A DNA stretch of 62,693 nt from Tissierellia bacterium. Lineage in GTDB: Bacteria > Bacillota > Clostridia > Tissierellales > Peptoniphilaceae. The notes under the pieces were generated by a model that had not been told where the DNA came from, made no database searches, and saw only the letters and a program-made list of their open reading frames with translations. Each line of letters begins with the position of its first letter. Position 1 is the stretch's first letter. Positions 1 to 9,088 of the stretch are shown here, piece by piece. The stretch covers positions 1-62,693 of the forward strand of contig JAUNLJ010000009.1 in NCBI GenBank assembly GCA_030532305.1, in the 5' to 3' direction. The position numbers were made by a program, and so were the translations under genes.

Positions 1-1
1 G

Positions 2-33
2 AAAAGTGCTGGCCCCAGGGCTGGCACTTTTTT
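2..33 (+). terminator. Rho-independent terminator of an upstream gene
   Basis: A-rich start, then a 10-bp stem (AGTGCTGGCC with GGCTGGCACT, two G-U/T-G wobbles), loop CCAG, then a run of six T. It probably ends a transcription unit lying before the window, so the wecC operon is likely to start fresh after it. Confidence 0.8.
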
Positions 34-132
34 ATGGTCTAGGGCCAGGAATTTTTCTTATAAGAAAGGTCTAGGCCCCATTTATAGGCCTATTCATTGC
101 TTAGGGACCGGCCTTGTGATAAAATGAAAAAG

Positions 133-138
133 TATAAT
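133..138 (+). promoter_or_regulatory. Candidate -10 box for the polysaccharide operon
   Basis: A consensus TATAAT lies 26 nt before the wecC start codon, after the upstream terminator. No good -35 hexamer is present at 16-18 nt, so the assignment is tentative. Confidence 0.4.
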
Positions 139-164
139 AACGAGCAAAGAAAGTGAGATAGAGA

Positions 165-1424
165 ATGGAAAAAATATTTGTCATTGGCCTAGGCTATATC
201 GGCCTACCTACAGCTGCCATGTTTTCTAAGGCAGGCTATGAGGTCATAGGCTATGATGCCAATCCAGAAGTAGGCAAAAAACTTGAGGCAGGGGAAGACC
301 TGGTAGAGGCAGGGGTCCAAGACCTGGTCAACCGTGGTCTAGAGTCTGGCAAGCTAAGGATCGTCTCAGACTATGAAAAGGCGGATGTCTTTATTATCTG
401 TGTGCCCACCCCCATTAATGAGGACAAGACCCCCAACATGGCCATGGTGAGGGCTGCTGCAGAGGCGGTGGCAGGAGTTTTGGAAAGGGGCAACACGGTG
501 GTCCTAGAATCCACCTCTCCTCCAGGAACCTGTAACAAACTCATTGCCCCTATTATTGAAGAAAAGACCGGTTTTAAAGCGGAAGAGGACTATTTCCTAG
601 CCCATTCGCCAGAACGGGTTATACCTGGCAATATTGTCTATGAGCTGGTCCACAATGAACGGATTGTAGGGGGCTATGGGGAAAAGTCTGCCCAAAAGGT
701 CAAAGGGCTCTACCAGTCCTTTGTCCAGGCAGAGATCCTAACCACAGACACCACCACGGCCGAGGCGGCCAAGCTCATGGAAAACACCTACCGGGATGTA
801 AACATTGCCTTTGCCAACGAGGCCCTAAGGGTGGCTAAGGACCTGGGCATCAATGTCTGGGAAATGATCCACCTGGCCAACCGCCACCCCCGGGTCAATA
901 TCTTGACCCCAGGTCCTGGGGTAGGGGGCCACTGTATTGCTGTAGACCCCTGGTTTATAGCCAACCTATCCCCCTCTGCTCAGATGATTTCCATGGCCAG
1001 ACGGACCAACGACACCATGCCCACCTATACAGGCCAGGCCATTGAGGGCATTTTAGATAAGGGCAAGCTGGCCATTTTGGGCCTAGCCTTTAAGGCCAAT
1101 ACCGACGACTTTAGGGGCAGCCCCATCCTGGACTTGGTGGCCTACCTTGACCAGGCCGGTTATGACCTGGCCCTAACGGACCCCTATGGAGAGGGTAAGA
1201 CCCTTGGAGGCCGAGACCTTCTTCCCCTAGAAGAGGCCCTAGAGGGGGCCGACCTCTTGGTTCTGGCTGTAGACCACAAGGCCTATAAGGACCTAGACTT
1301 TAAGGCCCTAGGAGACAAGATGGCCCAAAAGAAGGTCTTTGATACCCGAAATGTCCTAAACCGGGAAGACCTAGAGGCCCTGGGTTTCGACTACTATCTC
1401 CTAGGAGACGGCCGGCATGCGTAA
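165..1424 (+). CDS. wecC: UDP-N-acetyl-D-mannosamine dehydrogenase (WecC-type nucleotide-sugar dehydrogenase)
   Basis: Oxidises UDP-ManNAc to UDP-ManNAcA with NAD, supplying a uronic acid for a surface polysaccharide; cytoplasmic. The protein (419 aa) opens with a Rossmann GLGYIG (residues 8-13), and the catalytic cysteine is Cys257 in GGHCIAVDPW; the IAVDPW continuation is typical of UDP-ManNAc rather than UDP-glucose dehydrogenases. Length is normal for the family. The ribosome site is weak (a GTGAG-like stretch). It leads a tightly packed operon and overlaps the next gene by 8 nt. No UDP-GlcNAc 2-epimerase (MnaA) is in the window, so the substrate must be made elsewhere. Exact substrate is family inference. 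Confidence 0.88.
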   Translation: MEKIFVIGLGYIGLPTAAMFSKAGYEVIGYDANPEVGKKLEAGEDLVEAGVQDLVNRGLESGKLRIVSDYEKADVFIICVPTPINEDKTPNMAMVRAAAEAVAGVLERGNTVVLESTSPPGTCNKLIAPIIEEKTGFKAEEDYFLAHSPERVIPGNIVYELVHNERIVGGYGEKSAQKVKGLYQSFVQAEILTTDTTTAEAAKLMENTYRDVNIAFANEALRVAKDLGINVWEMIHLANRHPRVNILTPGPGVGGHCIAVDPWFIANLSPSAQMISMARRTNDTMPTYTGQAIEGILDKGKLAILGLAFKANTDDFRGSPILDLVAYLDQAGYDLALTDPYGEGKTLGGRDLLPLEEALEGADLLVLAVDHKAYKDLDFKALGDKMAQKKVFDTRNVLNREDLEALGFDYYLLGDGRHA

Positions 1425-2649
1425 GATTTTAATCCTTGCCAACCAGTTCCCTCCCATGGGGGGAGCTGGGGTCCAAAGGACCAGCAAGTTTGTCAAATAC
1501 CTAAGTCAGCTGGGCCATGAGATCCAGGTGGTGACCAAGGAATTTGTAGGGGGCCTGGAGGATAAGACCCTGTCAGAGGACCTGCCCCAGGGCCTGAAAG
1601 TCCACCGCCTCCCTGCCCATGACCTAGAAAATGCCCAGGGCCTTCTTAGGATCCCTAAAAAGGTCCTGGCTAAATTTTTGTCACCAGATAGTGAAATCTT
1701 CTGGGCCAAGAAAAATGAAGAGGCCATCAAAAAAATTGTGGAAGACTTTAAGCCGGAGGTCATCTATACCACCTCCTACCCCTATAGCGCCCACCTTTTG
1801 GGCTACCGGCTCAAGAAGGCCTTTCCCCATATCTTTTGGATAGCCGACTACAGGGACGAGTGGACCAACAACCCCTTCCACCTGGATTCGGCCTGGCGGC
1901 GGCAAAAGCTCAAGAAGGAAAAGGCCCTGGAACTTAAAATTAACGGGGCCGTGGACTATTTTATTACCAACACCCCCCTAATGCTAAAAAACTTTATCCA
2001 GGATACCCCCAGTCTGGCAGAGAAGTCTGTGGTCATTCCCAATGGCTACGATGAAGATGACTTCCAGGGCATTGACCAGACCATGGACCAGAGCCCTAAA
2101 TTTATCCTAACCCACACCGGGTCCCTCTATGGCCGGCGGAACCTAGAAGAGATCCTAGAGGCCATTAGCTATTTGGACCGGGAGGGGATCTTGTCCAAGG
2201 ACCACTTTGAGCTGAGGATTGTGGGCAATGTCTATGAAAGGGTCCTGGAGGACTACCGGCAAAAGTACCAGCTGGAAGACCAGCTGGTGGGCTATGGCTA
2301 CCTGGCCCACAGGGACAGCATCCGCATGCTCTTTAGGTCCCAGGCCCTGCTCTTACTTATTGGCAAGGGCAAGGGGTCTGGCAACTTCTATACAGGCAAG
2401 GTCTTTGAATACCTAAGGGCCCACCGGCCCATTTTGGCCATTGTCCCGGAAGGGGTGGCCAAGGACCTGATCCAAGAGACGGGAACGGGCCTATGTGCCG
2501 ACCCTTCTGACACCCCGGCCATAGCCCGGGCCCTAAAGACCCTCTATGACCAAAGGATGGAGGCCTATAAGCCAGACCTAGAAGAAATCCACAAGTATGA
2601 CCGGAAAAGACAGGCCCAGGTCCTGTCCCGGATTATTGAAAACCTATAG
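1417..2649 (+). CDS. Glycosyltransferase, GT4-like
   Basis: Predicted retaining glycosyltransferase of GT-B fold that adds a sugar to a lipid-linked or growing polysaccharide on the cytoplasmic side. The 410-aa protein begins with the GT4-type start ILANQFPPMGGAGVQR (donor loop GGAGVQR at 15-21), followed by the acceptor half and a C-terminal half with a TGSLYGRRNLE stretch and KVFEYLRAHRPI, the usual place of the E-x7-E nucleotide-sugar region. The donor sugar cannot be told from sequence; UDP-ManNAcA from the preceding gene is a reasonable guess. It overlaps wecC by 8 nt and is followed 8 nt later by the first DUF4330-like gene, indicating translational coupling. Confidence 0.82.
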   Translation: MRKILILANQFPPMGGAGVQRTSKFVKYLSQLGHEIQVVTKEFVGGLEDKTLSEDLPQGLKVHRLPAHDLENAQGLLRIPKKVLAKFLSPDSEIFWAKKNEEAIKKIVEDFKPEVIYTTSYPYSAHLLGYRLKKAFPHIFWIADYRDEWTNNPFHLDSAWRRQKLKKEKALELKINGAVDYFITNTPLMLKNFIQDTPSLAEKSVVIPNGYDEDDFQGIDQTMDQSPKFILTHTGSLYGRRNLEEILEAISYLDREGILSKDHFELRIVGNVYERVLEDYRQKYQLEDQLVGYGYLAHRDSIRMLFRSQALLLLIGKGKGSGNFYTGKVFEYLRAHRPILAIVPEGVAKDLIQETGTGLCADPSDTPAIARALKTLYDQRMEAYKPDLEEIHKYDRKRQAQVLSRIIENL

Positions 2650-2657
2650 GAGGACCC

Positions 2658-3125
2658 ATGAAAAAGCGTTTTAATATGATAGACCTAGGCCTTATTGCCC
2701 TAGTTATTCTAGGTTTGTTCCTTTATTTTAATAGGGACAAGGTCAAAGACCTAGACAAAGACCAAGCGGAGGGAAAAAAGGTCCATTTGGTCTGCGTGGT
2801 GGAAGACGTCCATAAGTCGGCCTTTGACCAGCTAGCCGTGGGGGACCAGCTCTTTGCCGAATACCAGGACCAGCCCGGCTATATTACATCCATTGACCTG
2901 GAGCCCTACAAGAAAGTAGAAGTGGGGTCTGACGGCAAGCTTTATGAAGTGGTCCACCAGGAGGACCATGTCAAGGCCACCGTAGGCCTGGAGGCACAAG
3001 TGGACTATGATGGCCCCTATATGCAGCTGGGAGGCCAAGAGGTCAAGGCCGGTCTAGACTATATCCTAAAGACCGAGGACTTTGCTAGCAAGTCTCGGAT
3101 TGTGACATGTGAGGTGGTAGAATGA
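2658..3125 (+). CDS. DUF4330-like single-pass membrane protein (first of two)
   Basis: A 155-aa protein with one N-terminal membrane segment (about residues 8-24, IDLGLIALVILGLFLYF) and an extracytoplasmic beta-rich remainder. It resembles the DUF4330 family, whose members often sit beside O-antigen-ligase-like genes; the molecular function is unknown. Its neighbour downstream is a second member, overlapping by 4 nt (ATGA). The RBS is AGGAGG just before ATG. The context suggests a part in export or polymerisation of the polysaccharide, which is inference. Confidence 0.6.
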   Translation: MKKRFNMIDLGLIALVILGLFLYFNRDKVKDLDKDQAEGKKVHLVCVVEDVHKSAFDQLAVGDQLFAEYQDQPGYITSIDLEPYKKVEVGSDGKLYEVVHQEDHVKATVGLEAQVDYDGPYMQLGGQEVKAGLDYILKTEDFASKSRIVTCEVVE

Positions 3126-3619
3126 AGCTCTTTGACAATGAGGGCCGGATTTTTGGCAAGCTGTCTATTATTGACCTAATAGCCATCTTGGTCTTGGTCC
3201 TTTTGGTCTTTTTTGCCTTTCTAAAGATCAGTAACAAAAACCTAGAGGACCTAAAGGCTGGCCAGGGAGATACTGTCCAGGTCCAGTGGACCCTTTATAT
3301 AGAAAAGGGCCAGGGCCTTACAGACAATGTCAAGCCAGGCGACATCCTAAGTGGTCAAAAATCCACCTTTGATGCCCAGGTAGTGGACAAGTGGGTGGAG
3401 CCCCTAGTGGAAAAGAACCTTAACCAAGAGGGGGACCTGGTGGAAAGTGTCCACCCCCAAAAGGAAGTCACCTATGTGGTTTGCCAGGGAAACTTGCCCC
3501 ATGAGGACCAAAGTATCAAGCTGGGCAACCAGGAAATCCGCTATGGCCAAGACCTCTTTTTGGAATCCACCAATTACCGGATAGCCGGCACCGTGATAGA
3601 CATTGAGGTTGACCAATGA
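3122..3619 (+). CDS. DUF4330-family membrane protein (second of two)
   Basis: A 165-aa protein beginning DNEGRIFGKLSIIDLIAIL, the characteristic DUF4330 opening, followed by a membrane segment (about 15-36) and an external domain. It is clearly related in layout to the preceding gene, so the pair probably arose by duplication and may work as a heteromer. It overlaps both neighbours by 4 nt (ATGA junctions), so all three are likely to be made together. Function is unknown; association with the ligase-like protein is by gene order only. Confidence 0.7.
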   Translation: MKLFDNEGRIFGKLSIIDLIAILVLVLLVFFAFLKISNKNLEDLKAGQGDTVQVQWTLYIEKGQGLTDNVKPGDILSGQKSTFDAQVVDKWVEPLVEKNLNQEGDLVESVHPQKEVTYVVCQGNLPHEDQSIKLGNQEIRYGQDLFLESTNYRIAGTVIDIEVDQ

Positions 3620-5172
3620 TAGGGACTATAAAAAACCTATGGGAGGAGAGTTTTTTATACCAGGTCCTTTTAAGCCTCTATGGCCTCATGGAAGGGTCCT
3701 TCCTCTTTAGGCTGGGCCAGGTAAAAAAAAGAGGGAAAAGGGCCTCTTACCTCTACTATTCTAGCTGGGCCTGCCGGGGGATAGACAGGCTGTGGGGGGG
3801 CCTTAACCGGGTCTTTGCCTTTTTACACAGCTATTATGCCCGGTCTTTTTTCTCCCTACTGGTAGAAAAGTTCCGGGCCCTCTTGGCCGGCAGCCGGATC
3901 TTTGGCTTTTTAAAGGCCCGGTCTGGTTTTGAAAATGGGGGGGACCTCTTGGTCCTAGTTCCCACCCTCTATCTTTTGGTGGACTTTTTTATCCGGCGCC
4001 TTCCCCTGGTCAACCGTTTTGGCAGTGTTTGGGATGAGCTGGTCCTTGTGGGCCTCTTCTTCTACCTCTTCTGCCGGGGGGTCTACCAGGGCGGCCTGCC
4101 CCGGGTCCGGTCCGTCATGGGCCTACCCGTCCTCCTCTTTATCCTTTTAGGGATCACCCACCTTCTCATTAAGCATGAGGACCCAGCCATAGCCATTGAG
4201 GGCTTTCGGGCCATGTTCCAACAGATGTTTTGGTTCTTTATCTTTATTCAAATGATTCGGGACAAGAAAAACCTGCCCTTTTTAATGCGGGTCCTATCCT
4301 TTTTGGGCCTCTTTTTGGGCCTCCACGCCTGCTACCAATATGTGGCCGGGGTCCCCATGCTGGGCAACTGGACCGATGTAACAGAAAGTGTCAGGACCCG
4401 GGCCTATTCCATTGTGGGCAGTCCCAATATTTTGGGGGCTCTTTTTGTCATCCTCCTGCCCATGAGCTTTTACAAGGTCTTTGAAGACAGGGGCCTCTTT
4501 CGCTGGCTCCATGTCCTGGCTGTGGGGTCCATGTTTTTTGGCCTTTTATTTACCTTTTCTCGGGGGGCCTGGCTGTCCTTTATGGTGGTCTTTCTCATCC
4601 TAATCTTTTTAATGAACAAGCGGCTTTTTATCCCCTTTTCCTATATGGGCCTCTTGGTCCTTTTAACGGACAACCCCATTAGCCAGCGTTTTCTCCACCT
4701 TTTTTCCAAGAGCTATGTGACCTCCTCCTCCAAGGGAGGCCGGCTCTACCGGTGGGGGATTGGCTATAGGATGTGGGAGAGGGACCGGATCTTTGGCCAG
4801 GGCCTAGGCCGGTTTGGGGGCGCTGTGGCCATTAACAATGGCCTGGCCCCCTTCTACCTGGACAACTACTACCTAAAGACCCTAGTGGAAATGGGACTTT
4901 TTGGGATGGTCTACTTTGTGATTTTTGTGGTCTGGCTCATGGTCTTTGGCTACAAGGTCATTAGCGAGCAAGAAGGCCGGTTAGATGTTCTCCGGGCCGT
5001 CTGTATCTATGCCGGCGCCCTGGGGGTCCTGGTGCAAAATGCGGTAGAAAATATCTTTGAGGTCCCGGCCATGATGATTATCTTCTTCCTCTATATTGCC
5101 CTTTTGGAGGTCCTAAAGGCCCCCCATAAAGAGGAGGAAGAAGACCCTAGTCAGCTGGGGACCCTAGCATAA
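3616..5172 (+). CDS. O-antigen ligase / polysaccharide polymerase-like membrane protein
   Basis: A 518-aa polytopic membrane protein with about ten hydrophobic segments from residue 110 onward and an extended basic N-terminal region. The RGAWLSF stretch near two-thirds and the long external loop before it match the Wzy/WaaL (O-antigen ligase, GT-C-like) superfamily, which joins or polymerises undecaprenyl-linked glycans on the outer face of the membrane. In Gram-positives such proteins act as polymerases or cell-wall ligases. It overlaps the DUF4330 gene by 4 nt and precedes the toroid-like gene by 15 nt. Whether it is polymerase or ligase cannot be decided from sequence. Confidence 0.78.
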   Translation: MIGTIKNLWEESFLYQVLLSLYGLMEGSFLFRLGQVKKRGKRASYLYYSSWACRGIDRLWGGLNRVFAFLHSYYARSFFSLLVEKFRALLAGSRIFGFLKARSGFENGGDLLVLVPTLYLLVDFFIRRLPLVNRFGSVWDELVLVGLFFYLFCRGVYQGGLPRVRSVMGLPVLLFILLGITHLLIKHEDPAIAIEGFRAMFQQMFWFFIFIQMIRDKKNLPFLMRVLSFLGLFLGLHACYQYVAGVPMLGNWTDVTESVRTRAYSIVGSPNILGALFVILLPMSFYKVFEDRGLFRWLHVLAVGSMFFGLLFTFSRGAWLSFMVVFLILIFLMNKRLFIPFSYMGLLVLLTDNPISQRFLHLFSKSYVTSSSKGGRLYRWGIGYRMWERDRIFGQGLGRFGGAVAINNGLAPFYLDNYYLKTLVEMGLFGMVYFVIFVVWLMVFGYKVISEQEGRLDVLRAVCIYAGALGVLVQNAVENIFEVPAMMIIFFLYIALLEVLKAPHKEEEEDPSQLGTLA

Positions 5173-5187
5173 GAAGAAAGGAGACCC

Positions 5188-6594
5188 ATGAAAAGACAAG
5201 AAAAAAAGACAAGATGGGTCTGGAAATTCTTAGGGGGGATCCTGGTCCTTATGGGCCTCTTGGCCCTGGTCTTTTTAATTAGGCAAGGGACCCAAGAGGT
5301 CCCCCAGGAGGTCACTTTAAAAACAGGCCTGAGGAGGCCCAGCCTAGAGGAAAAGACCTTCTCCTACCCGGAGGGGGACTTCCACCTCCTAAAGCTAGGC
5401 CCCTACAAGAGGGATAGGAAGGACCGGGTGAGTATCTTTGTGCCAGGAGACCATCTCCAGCTGGCCTACTATCCGGACCAGGACCAGGACCTAAAGCTGG
5501 TGGACTACCAGGATGAGGACCTGAGCCTTCCCCTGGATAGCCCCCTCTATGTCATAGGGGAGGAGGACTACCTGGCCATCTCCCAGGCCCTTAGCTTTAG
5601 CCAGCTGGATGAGGCCAACCTGGTCAAAGAGGAAGACACCCGGCCTGTGGAGGTGGATAGGGTAAGGGGGGGCTTTCTTTTAAAATACACCTACCCCTTG
5701 GAAGAGGGGGCCCAGGGTATCCTCTGGTACCTGTCCTCTAAAGAAGCCCTGGTCCAAGAGGGGGACAGGGAGGCTTACGGGAGGGAGGACCTCTATGAGA
5801 CGGGCGTCCTCTACTTTGACGGCTACTACTACCAGACCGATAAGACCTACAAGCCCTATGCTCCCCAGGCCTATTTTAGGATTCCCTCCCCCTATTTGGC
5901 CCGCCACCACCTCTCCTATCTAGACCGACCCCTGTCTAGGATCTTTAGCCGGGTCCTCCTGGACCTGACCCTGGACCACATCAATGAGGCAGGCTTTTTT
6001 CCCGTGGAGGTGGAAAGTGGCTGGCTCAAGGGGGACTACGGGATCCCCTCTGGCTACTATGACAATCGCTGGAACACCGACCTGGCCCACTGCCTTTTAA
6101 AGGGCTACCAGGAATTTAAAGACCCAGCCTACCAGGCAGCCTATAGGAAGATTATTGCCTATACCCTTAGCCACAACCAGGCCCACCACAAGACCCTTAT
6201 GGGGCCAGAGGGCCAGGAGGGCTACCTGGTGGACGACTATAGCCACCCTGGGCAAGAGAGCCAGACCCACACCTCCCTAAACCACCAGCTGGCTGTCATC
6301 AACCTTCTTTTAGATGCCTATGGCCAGGAGGGAAGGGAGGACTACCTAAGGGAGGCCCAGGGCCTTTTAAGAGGGATAGAAATCCTAGGGCCCAAGTGGA
6401 TAAAGGAGGACCAGGACCTTCACTATGCCTATTTAGTCGATGGGAGCCTGGGCCTTTTAGACTACCCCCGTCTGACCCTAAATGACCTTCTTTTAACCCA
6501 AGAGCTCCTGGAAAAAACAGGCCAGGCCAGGTCTTCTGTCTTAGACCAGCTCATTCAGAGTAAAGAGGCCTATCTTAAAAGTAAGGGCCTCTAG
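5188..6594 (+). CDS. Membrane-anchored protein with C5-epimerase-like C-terminal region
   Basis: A 468-aa protein with a basic start and one membrane segment (about 12-32), so most of it faces outside. The N-terminal two-fifths are not recognised. The C-terminal half (about 270-465) is helical with GYYDNRWNTDLAHCLLKG, HTSLNHQLAVINLLLDAYG and a conserved spacing of aromatic/His residues, resembling the (alpha/alpha) toroid of D-glucuronyl C5-epimerases and related uronate-acting enzymes. An enzyme modifying uronic acids in the polysaccharide would fit a cluster headed by a ManNAcA-producing dehydrogenase. That role is inference and the fold match was made by eye. RBS GAAAGGAG lies before ATG; a strong terminator follows. 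Confidence 0.5.
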   Translation: MKRQEKKTRWVWKFLGGILVLMGLLALVFLIRQGTQEVPQEVTLKTGLRRPSLEEKTFSYPEGDFHLLKLGPYKRDRKDRVSIFVPGDHLQLAYYPDQDQDLKLVDYQDEDLSLPLDSPLYVIGEEDYLAISQALSFSQLDEANLVKEEDTRPVEVDRVRGGFLLKYTYPLEEGAQGILWYLSSKEALVQEGDREAYGREDLYETGVLYFDGYYYQTDKTYKPYAPQAYFRIPSPYLARHHLSYLDRPLSRIFSRVLLDLTLDHINEAGFFPVEVESGWLKGDYGIPSGYYDNRWNTDLAHCLLKGYQEFKDPAYQAAYRKIIAYTLSHNQAHHKTLMGPEGQEGYLVDDYSHPGQESQTHTSLNHQLAVINLLLDAYGQEGREDYLREAQGLLRGIEILGPKWIKEDQDLHYAYLVDGSLGLLDYPRLTLNDLLLTQELLEKTGQARSSVLDQLIQSKEAYLKSKGL

Positions 6595-6613
6595 TTAGGC
6601 AAGACTTCCATAG

Positions 6614-6650
6614 AAAAGGGACCCCAAGCATGTGCTTGGGGTCCCTTTTT
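6614..6650. terminator. Bidirectional rho-independent terminator
   Basis: A perfect 16-bp stem (AAAAGGGACCCCAAGC with GCTTGGGGTCCCTTTT), loop ATGT, with A and T tracts on the two sides. It sits between convergent genes and can serve the polysaccharide operon on + and the penicillin-binding protein on -. Confidence 0.92.
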
Positions 6651-6681
6651 CTAAGAAGGTCTTTAGCTTTAGGGACATCTT

Positions 6682-9060
6682 TTATTGGCCCGTTTCTTCC
6701 CCTTGGGAAGACTGGGAGTCTCCAGAAGTGTCGCCTGAATTGTTTCCTGAGTTGTTGTTAGAATTTTGAGAGGAGTCCTTGTTTTCATCCTTCTTGTCCT
6801 TATCCTTGTCCTCCTCTTTTTCCTTAGGAATGTTCTTGTAGAGGTCCTTAAGGTTGCTGGCGGCGGTGTTGTCGGCAAAAATTTCATAGTAGCCGGCCAC
6901 GGGGATATACTTGGTATAAAGGCCATCGGGTTTTTCAAAGGCCTTATCTTCTAGGCCCTCGTGGAGGTCGATCATAATAGACCGCCATAGGCGGGCCGCC
7001 ATTCTGGAGTGGTCGCTAAGGGGGGTGTTGTCGTCATTGCCGATCCAGACAGATAGGGTGTAGTAGGGGGTAAAGCCCACAAACCAGGAGTCCCTTTTCT
7101 TAGAGGTGGTCCCGGTCTTTCCGGCCTGGTGCATGTTGGGAATATTGGCGTAGGTCCCGGTACCTCGAGCCACCACGTCCTCTAGCATGCTGGTGAGGAT
7201 ATAGGCATTTTGCTTGGAGGTGACCCTTTTTTCTGTCCGGGGATTTTCGTAGAGAACCTCTCCGTTAGAGGATTCAATTTTATTGATAAAGCTAGGCTGG
7301 ATAAAGTTTCCTTCGTTGGCAATGGTGGCATAGGCCCCAGCCATTTCTAGGGGGGAAATCCCATAGGTCATCCCACCCAGGGTGGTGGCTGCAAAGCCCT
7401 GGTCATTGTAAAGTTTGTTGTCATCGGTGGTCACCAGAGAAGTAACCCCCAGGTCCACTAGGGTGTCCATCATCATGGCATTGGCCTTGTCCTCATCGGG
7501 ACTTAGGCTGGCCCCCACCAGGTAGGCCCCCACGTTGGAAGAGTAGGTGACCAGCTTTCTAACGGTGGTGTAGCCCCGGTAGCCGGTGGAGTTTCTAAAC
7601 TTGTAGCGGCGGGACTGGAGGGGAAGGTCCCGGAAGACGTCTCCAGCAGTACCCCCCTCGTTAAGGTAGGTCATATAGGGGGAGATGGGCTTAATACTAG
7701 AGCCCGGCTGCCGGGGGTTTTTGGCCCGGTTTAGGATGTTGTTGCCCCCAATGCTACGGCCCCCCACCAGGGCTAGGACAGCCCCTCTTTCTTGGTCCAT
7801 TAGGACAGAACCCACTTGGGGCTGGGGAATGCCCTTGTCGTCTGTGTAGCGGCCTGAATAATATTTAGGGTTAGAAGTCACTTCTTCTAGGGTTTCTTGG
7901 AGTTTTAGGTCCCAGGGGGTTTCAATCTTTAGACCCCCATTGTAGAGCATGTCCTGGGCCTCTTCGGGACTGTAGCCCTTGGATAAAAGAAGGGCCGTTA
8001 CCTCTTCTTTAACCGCATCCACATAGTAGGAAGAATAGCCTTGGACCCCCCTTTGGCCCACCTTGATGTGGATGGGGGTATTGATGGCGGCTTCCTTTTC
8101 GGCTTCGGAAATCATGCCTAGCTTGGCCATCTTCCAGAGGATTAGCTCCTGGCGTTTTTTACTTTCAGGATTGGCCATGGCCTTGCGGATGAGGATGTCT
8201 CCAGCTTCAATTTGCATAAGGTCATACTGGTCAATCTTGCCCATTTCTTCTAGGTCTGCAGCCATTTCGATCTCATAGTCTTCGGCCTCTTCCTGGAGGG
8301 TTTCAGAAGGCATAAGGATCAGGCTAATTTCCTCTAGGTCATCTTGGGGATCTATCTTGGTAATATGGTAGGGGGTATAGGTGGAAGGCCGGTTGGTGGC
8401 CCCAACAATCATGGCTGATTCCGCCAGGTTAAGCTCGGATACGTCCTTGTCAAAAAAGGTCTTGGCCGCCGCCTGGACTCCCACGGTCCCTTTGGAAAAG
8501 CCAGCAGAATTTAGGTAGGCCTCTAAAATTTCTTCCTTGCTGAGCTTATCCTCAATTTGGAAGGCATAGTAGATGTCCCTAATTTTTCTGGACAGGCTCT
8601 GTTCAGAACTGGTATATAGGTTCTTAGATAGCTGCATGGGAATGGTAGAGGCCCCAGCAGCAATCCGGCCCTGTTTGACATTTTCCAGGGCAGAAGAAAG
8701 AATCCGGCGGAAGTCCATCCCCCGGTGGTCCATAAAGCGTTCGTCTTCAATGGCAATGGCAGCCATCTGCATGTCCTTGGGGATCTTCTCAATGGGGACA
8801 TATTCAGAAAACTCGTTGAGGACCAAGGTCTCTACCAGCTGGCCCTGGTTATCATAAATTTTTGATGTCTCAAACATCTTGTCCCGCATCGTGGTAGGAT
8901 CTATAGGAGGGGCTTGCTTTACCAGGGTAAAGACATAGCTTCCAGAAAGGCCCACTAGGAGGACCCCCAGAATAAGTAGGGTCAAGAGCACAATCTTTAG
9001 GGCAGAGCTCCAGCGGAGGGGCTGCTTGGCAGATGGTGATTTATTTAAGTCTGATTTCAT
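6682..9060 (-). CDS. Class A (bifunctional) penicillin-binding protein
   Basis: Polymerises and cross-links peptidoglycan outside the membrane. Reading from the preferred start (792 aa): short basic cytoplasmic tail, membrane segment at about 20-46, glycosyltransferase domain with the EDERF motif at 105-109 and the AGASTIPMQLSKN block, then a transpeptidase domain with SxxK (Ser454, Lys457), an SSN motif and KTGT (from Lys648). The C-terminus is a low-complexity, first Lys/Asp/Glu-rich then Ser/Asn/Gly-rich tail of about 45 residues, a likely disordered wall-spanning extension. An upstream in-frame ATG at 9084 is rejected: AAGGGAGG at 9066-9073 sits 5 nt before ATG 9060, and the probable -10 box overlaps the longer start. 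Monocistronic. Confidence 0.95.
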   Translation of the reverse strand: MKSDLNKSPSAKQPLRWSSALKIVLLTLLILGVLLVGLSGSYVFTLVKQAPPIDPTTMRDKMFETSKIYDNQGQLVETLVLNEFSEYVPIEKIPKDMQMAAIAIEDERFMDHRGMDFRRILSSALENVKQGRIAAGASTIPMQLSKNLYTSSEQSLSRKIRDIYYAFQIEDKLSKEEILEAYLNSAGFSKGTVGVQAAAKTFFDKDVSELNLAESAMIVGATNRPSTYTPYHITKIDPQDDLEEISLILMPSETLQEEAEDYEIEMAADLEEMGKIDQYDLMQIEAGDILIRKAMANPESKKRQELILWKMAKLGMISEAEKEAAINTPIHIKVGQRGVQGYSSYYVDAVKEEVTALLLSKGYSPEEAQDMLYNGGLKIETPWDLKLQETLEEVTSNPKYYSGRYTDDKGIPQPQVGSVLMDQERGAVLALVGGRSIGGNNILNRAKNPRQPGSSIKPISPYMTYLNEGGTAGDVFRDLPLQSRRYKFRNSTGYRGYTTVRKLVTYSSNVGAYLVGASLSPDEDKANAMMMDTLVDLGVTSLVTTDDNKLYNDQGFAATTLGGMTYGISPLEMAGAYATIANEGNFIQPSFINKIESSNGEVLYENPRTEKRVTSKQNAYILTSMLEDVVARGTGTYANIPNMHQAGKTGTTSKKRDSWFVGFTPYYTLSVWIGNDDNTPLSDHSRMAARLWRSIMIDLHEGLEDKAFEKPDGLYTKYIPVAGYYEIFADNTAASNLKDLYKNIPKEKEEDKDKDKKDENKDSSQNSNNNSGNNSGDTSGDSQSSQGEETGQ

Positions 9061-9082
9061 AAAAACCTCCCTTATTTCTTCC

Positions 9083-9088
9083 ATTATA
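9083..9088 (-). promoter_or_regulatory. Extended -10 promoter of the penicillin-binding protein gene
   Basis: On the minus strand TGT-TATAAT is a consensus extended -10 box. Transcription from it would start near 9076, only a few bases before the ribosome site, giving a 5' leader of about 16 nt and ruling out translation from 9084. The -35 region is poor. Confidence 0.6.

Noticed and set aside
9061..9084. Eight extra N-terminal residues for the penicillin-binding protein
   Set aside because: The ATG at 9084 overlaps the likely -10 box and has no ribosome site, while ATG 9060 follows AAGGGAGG.
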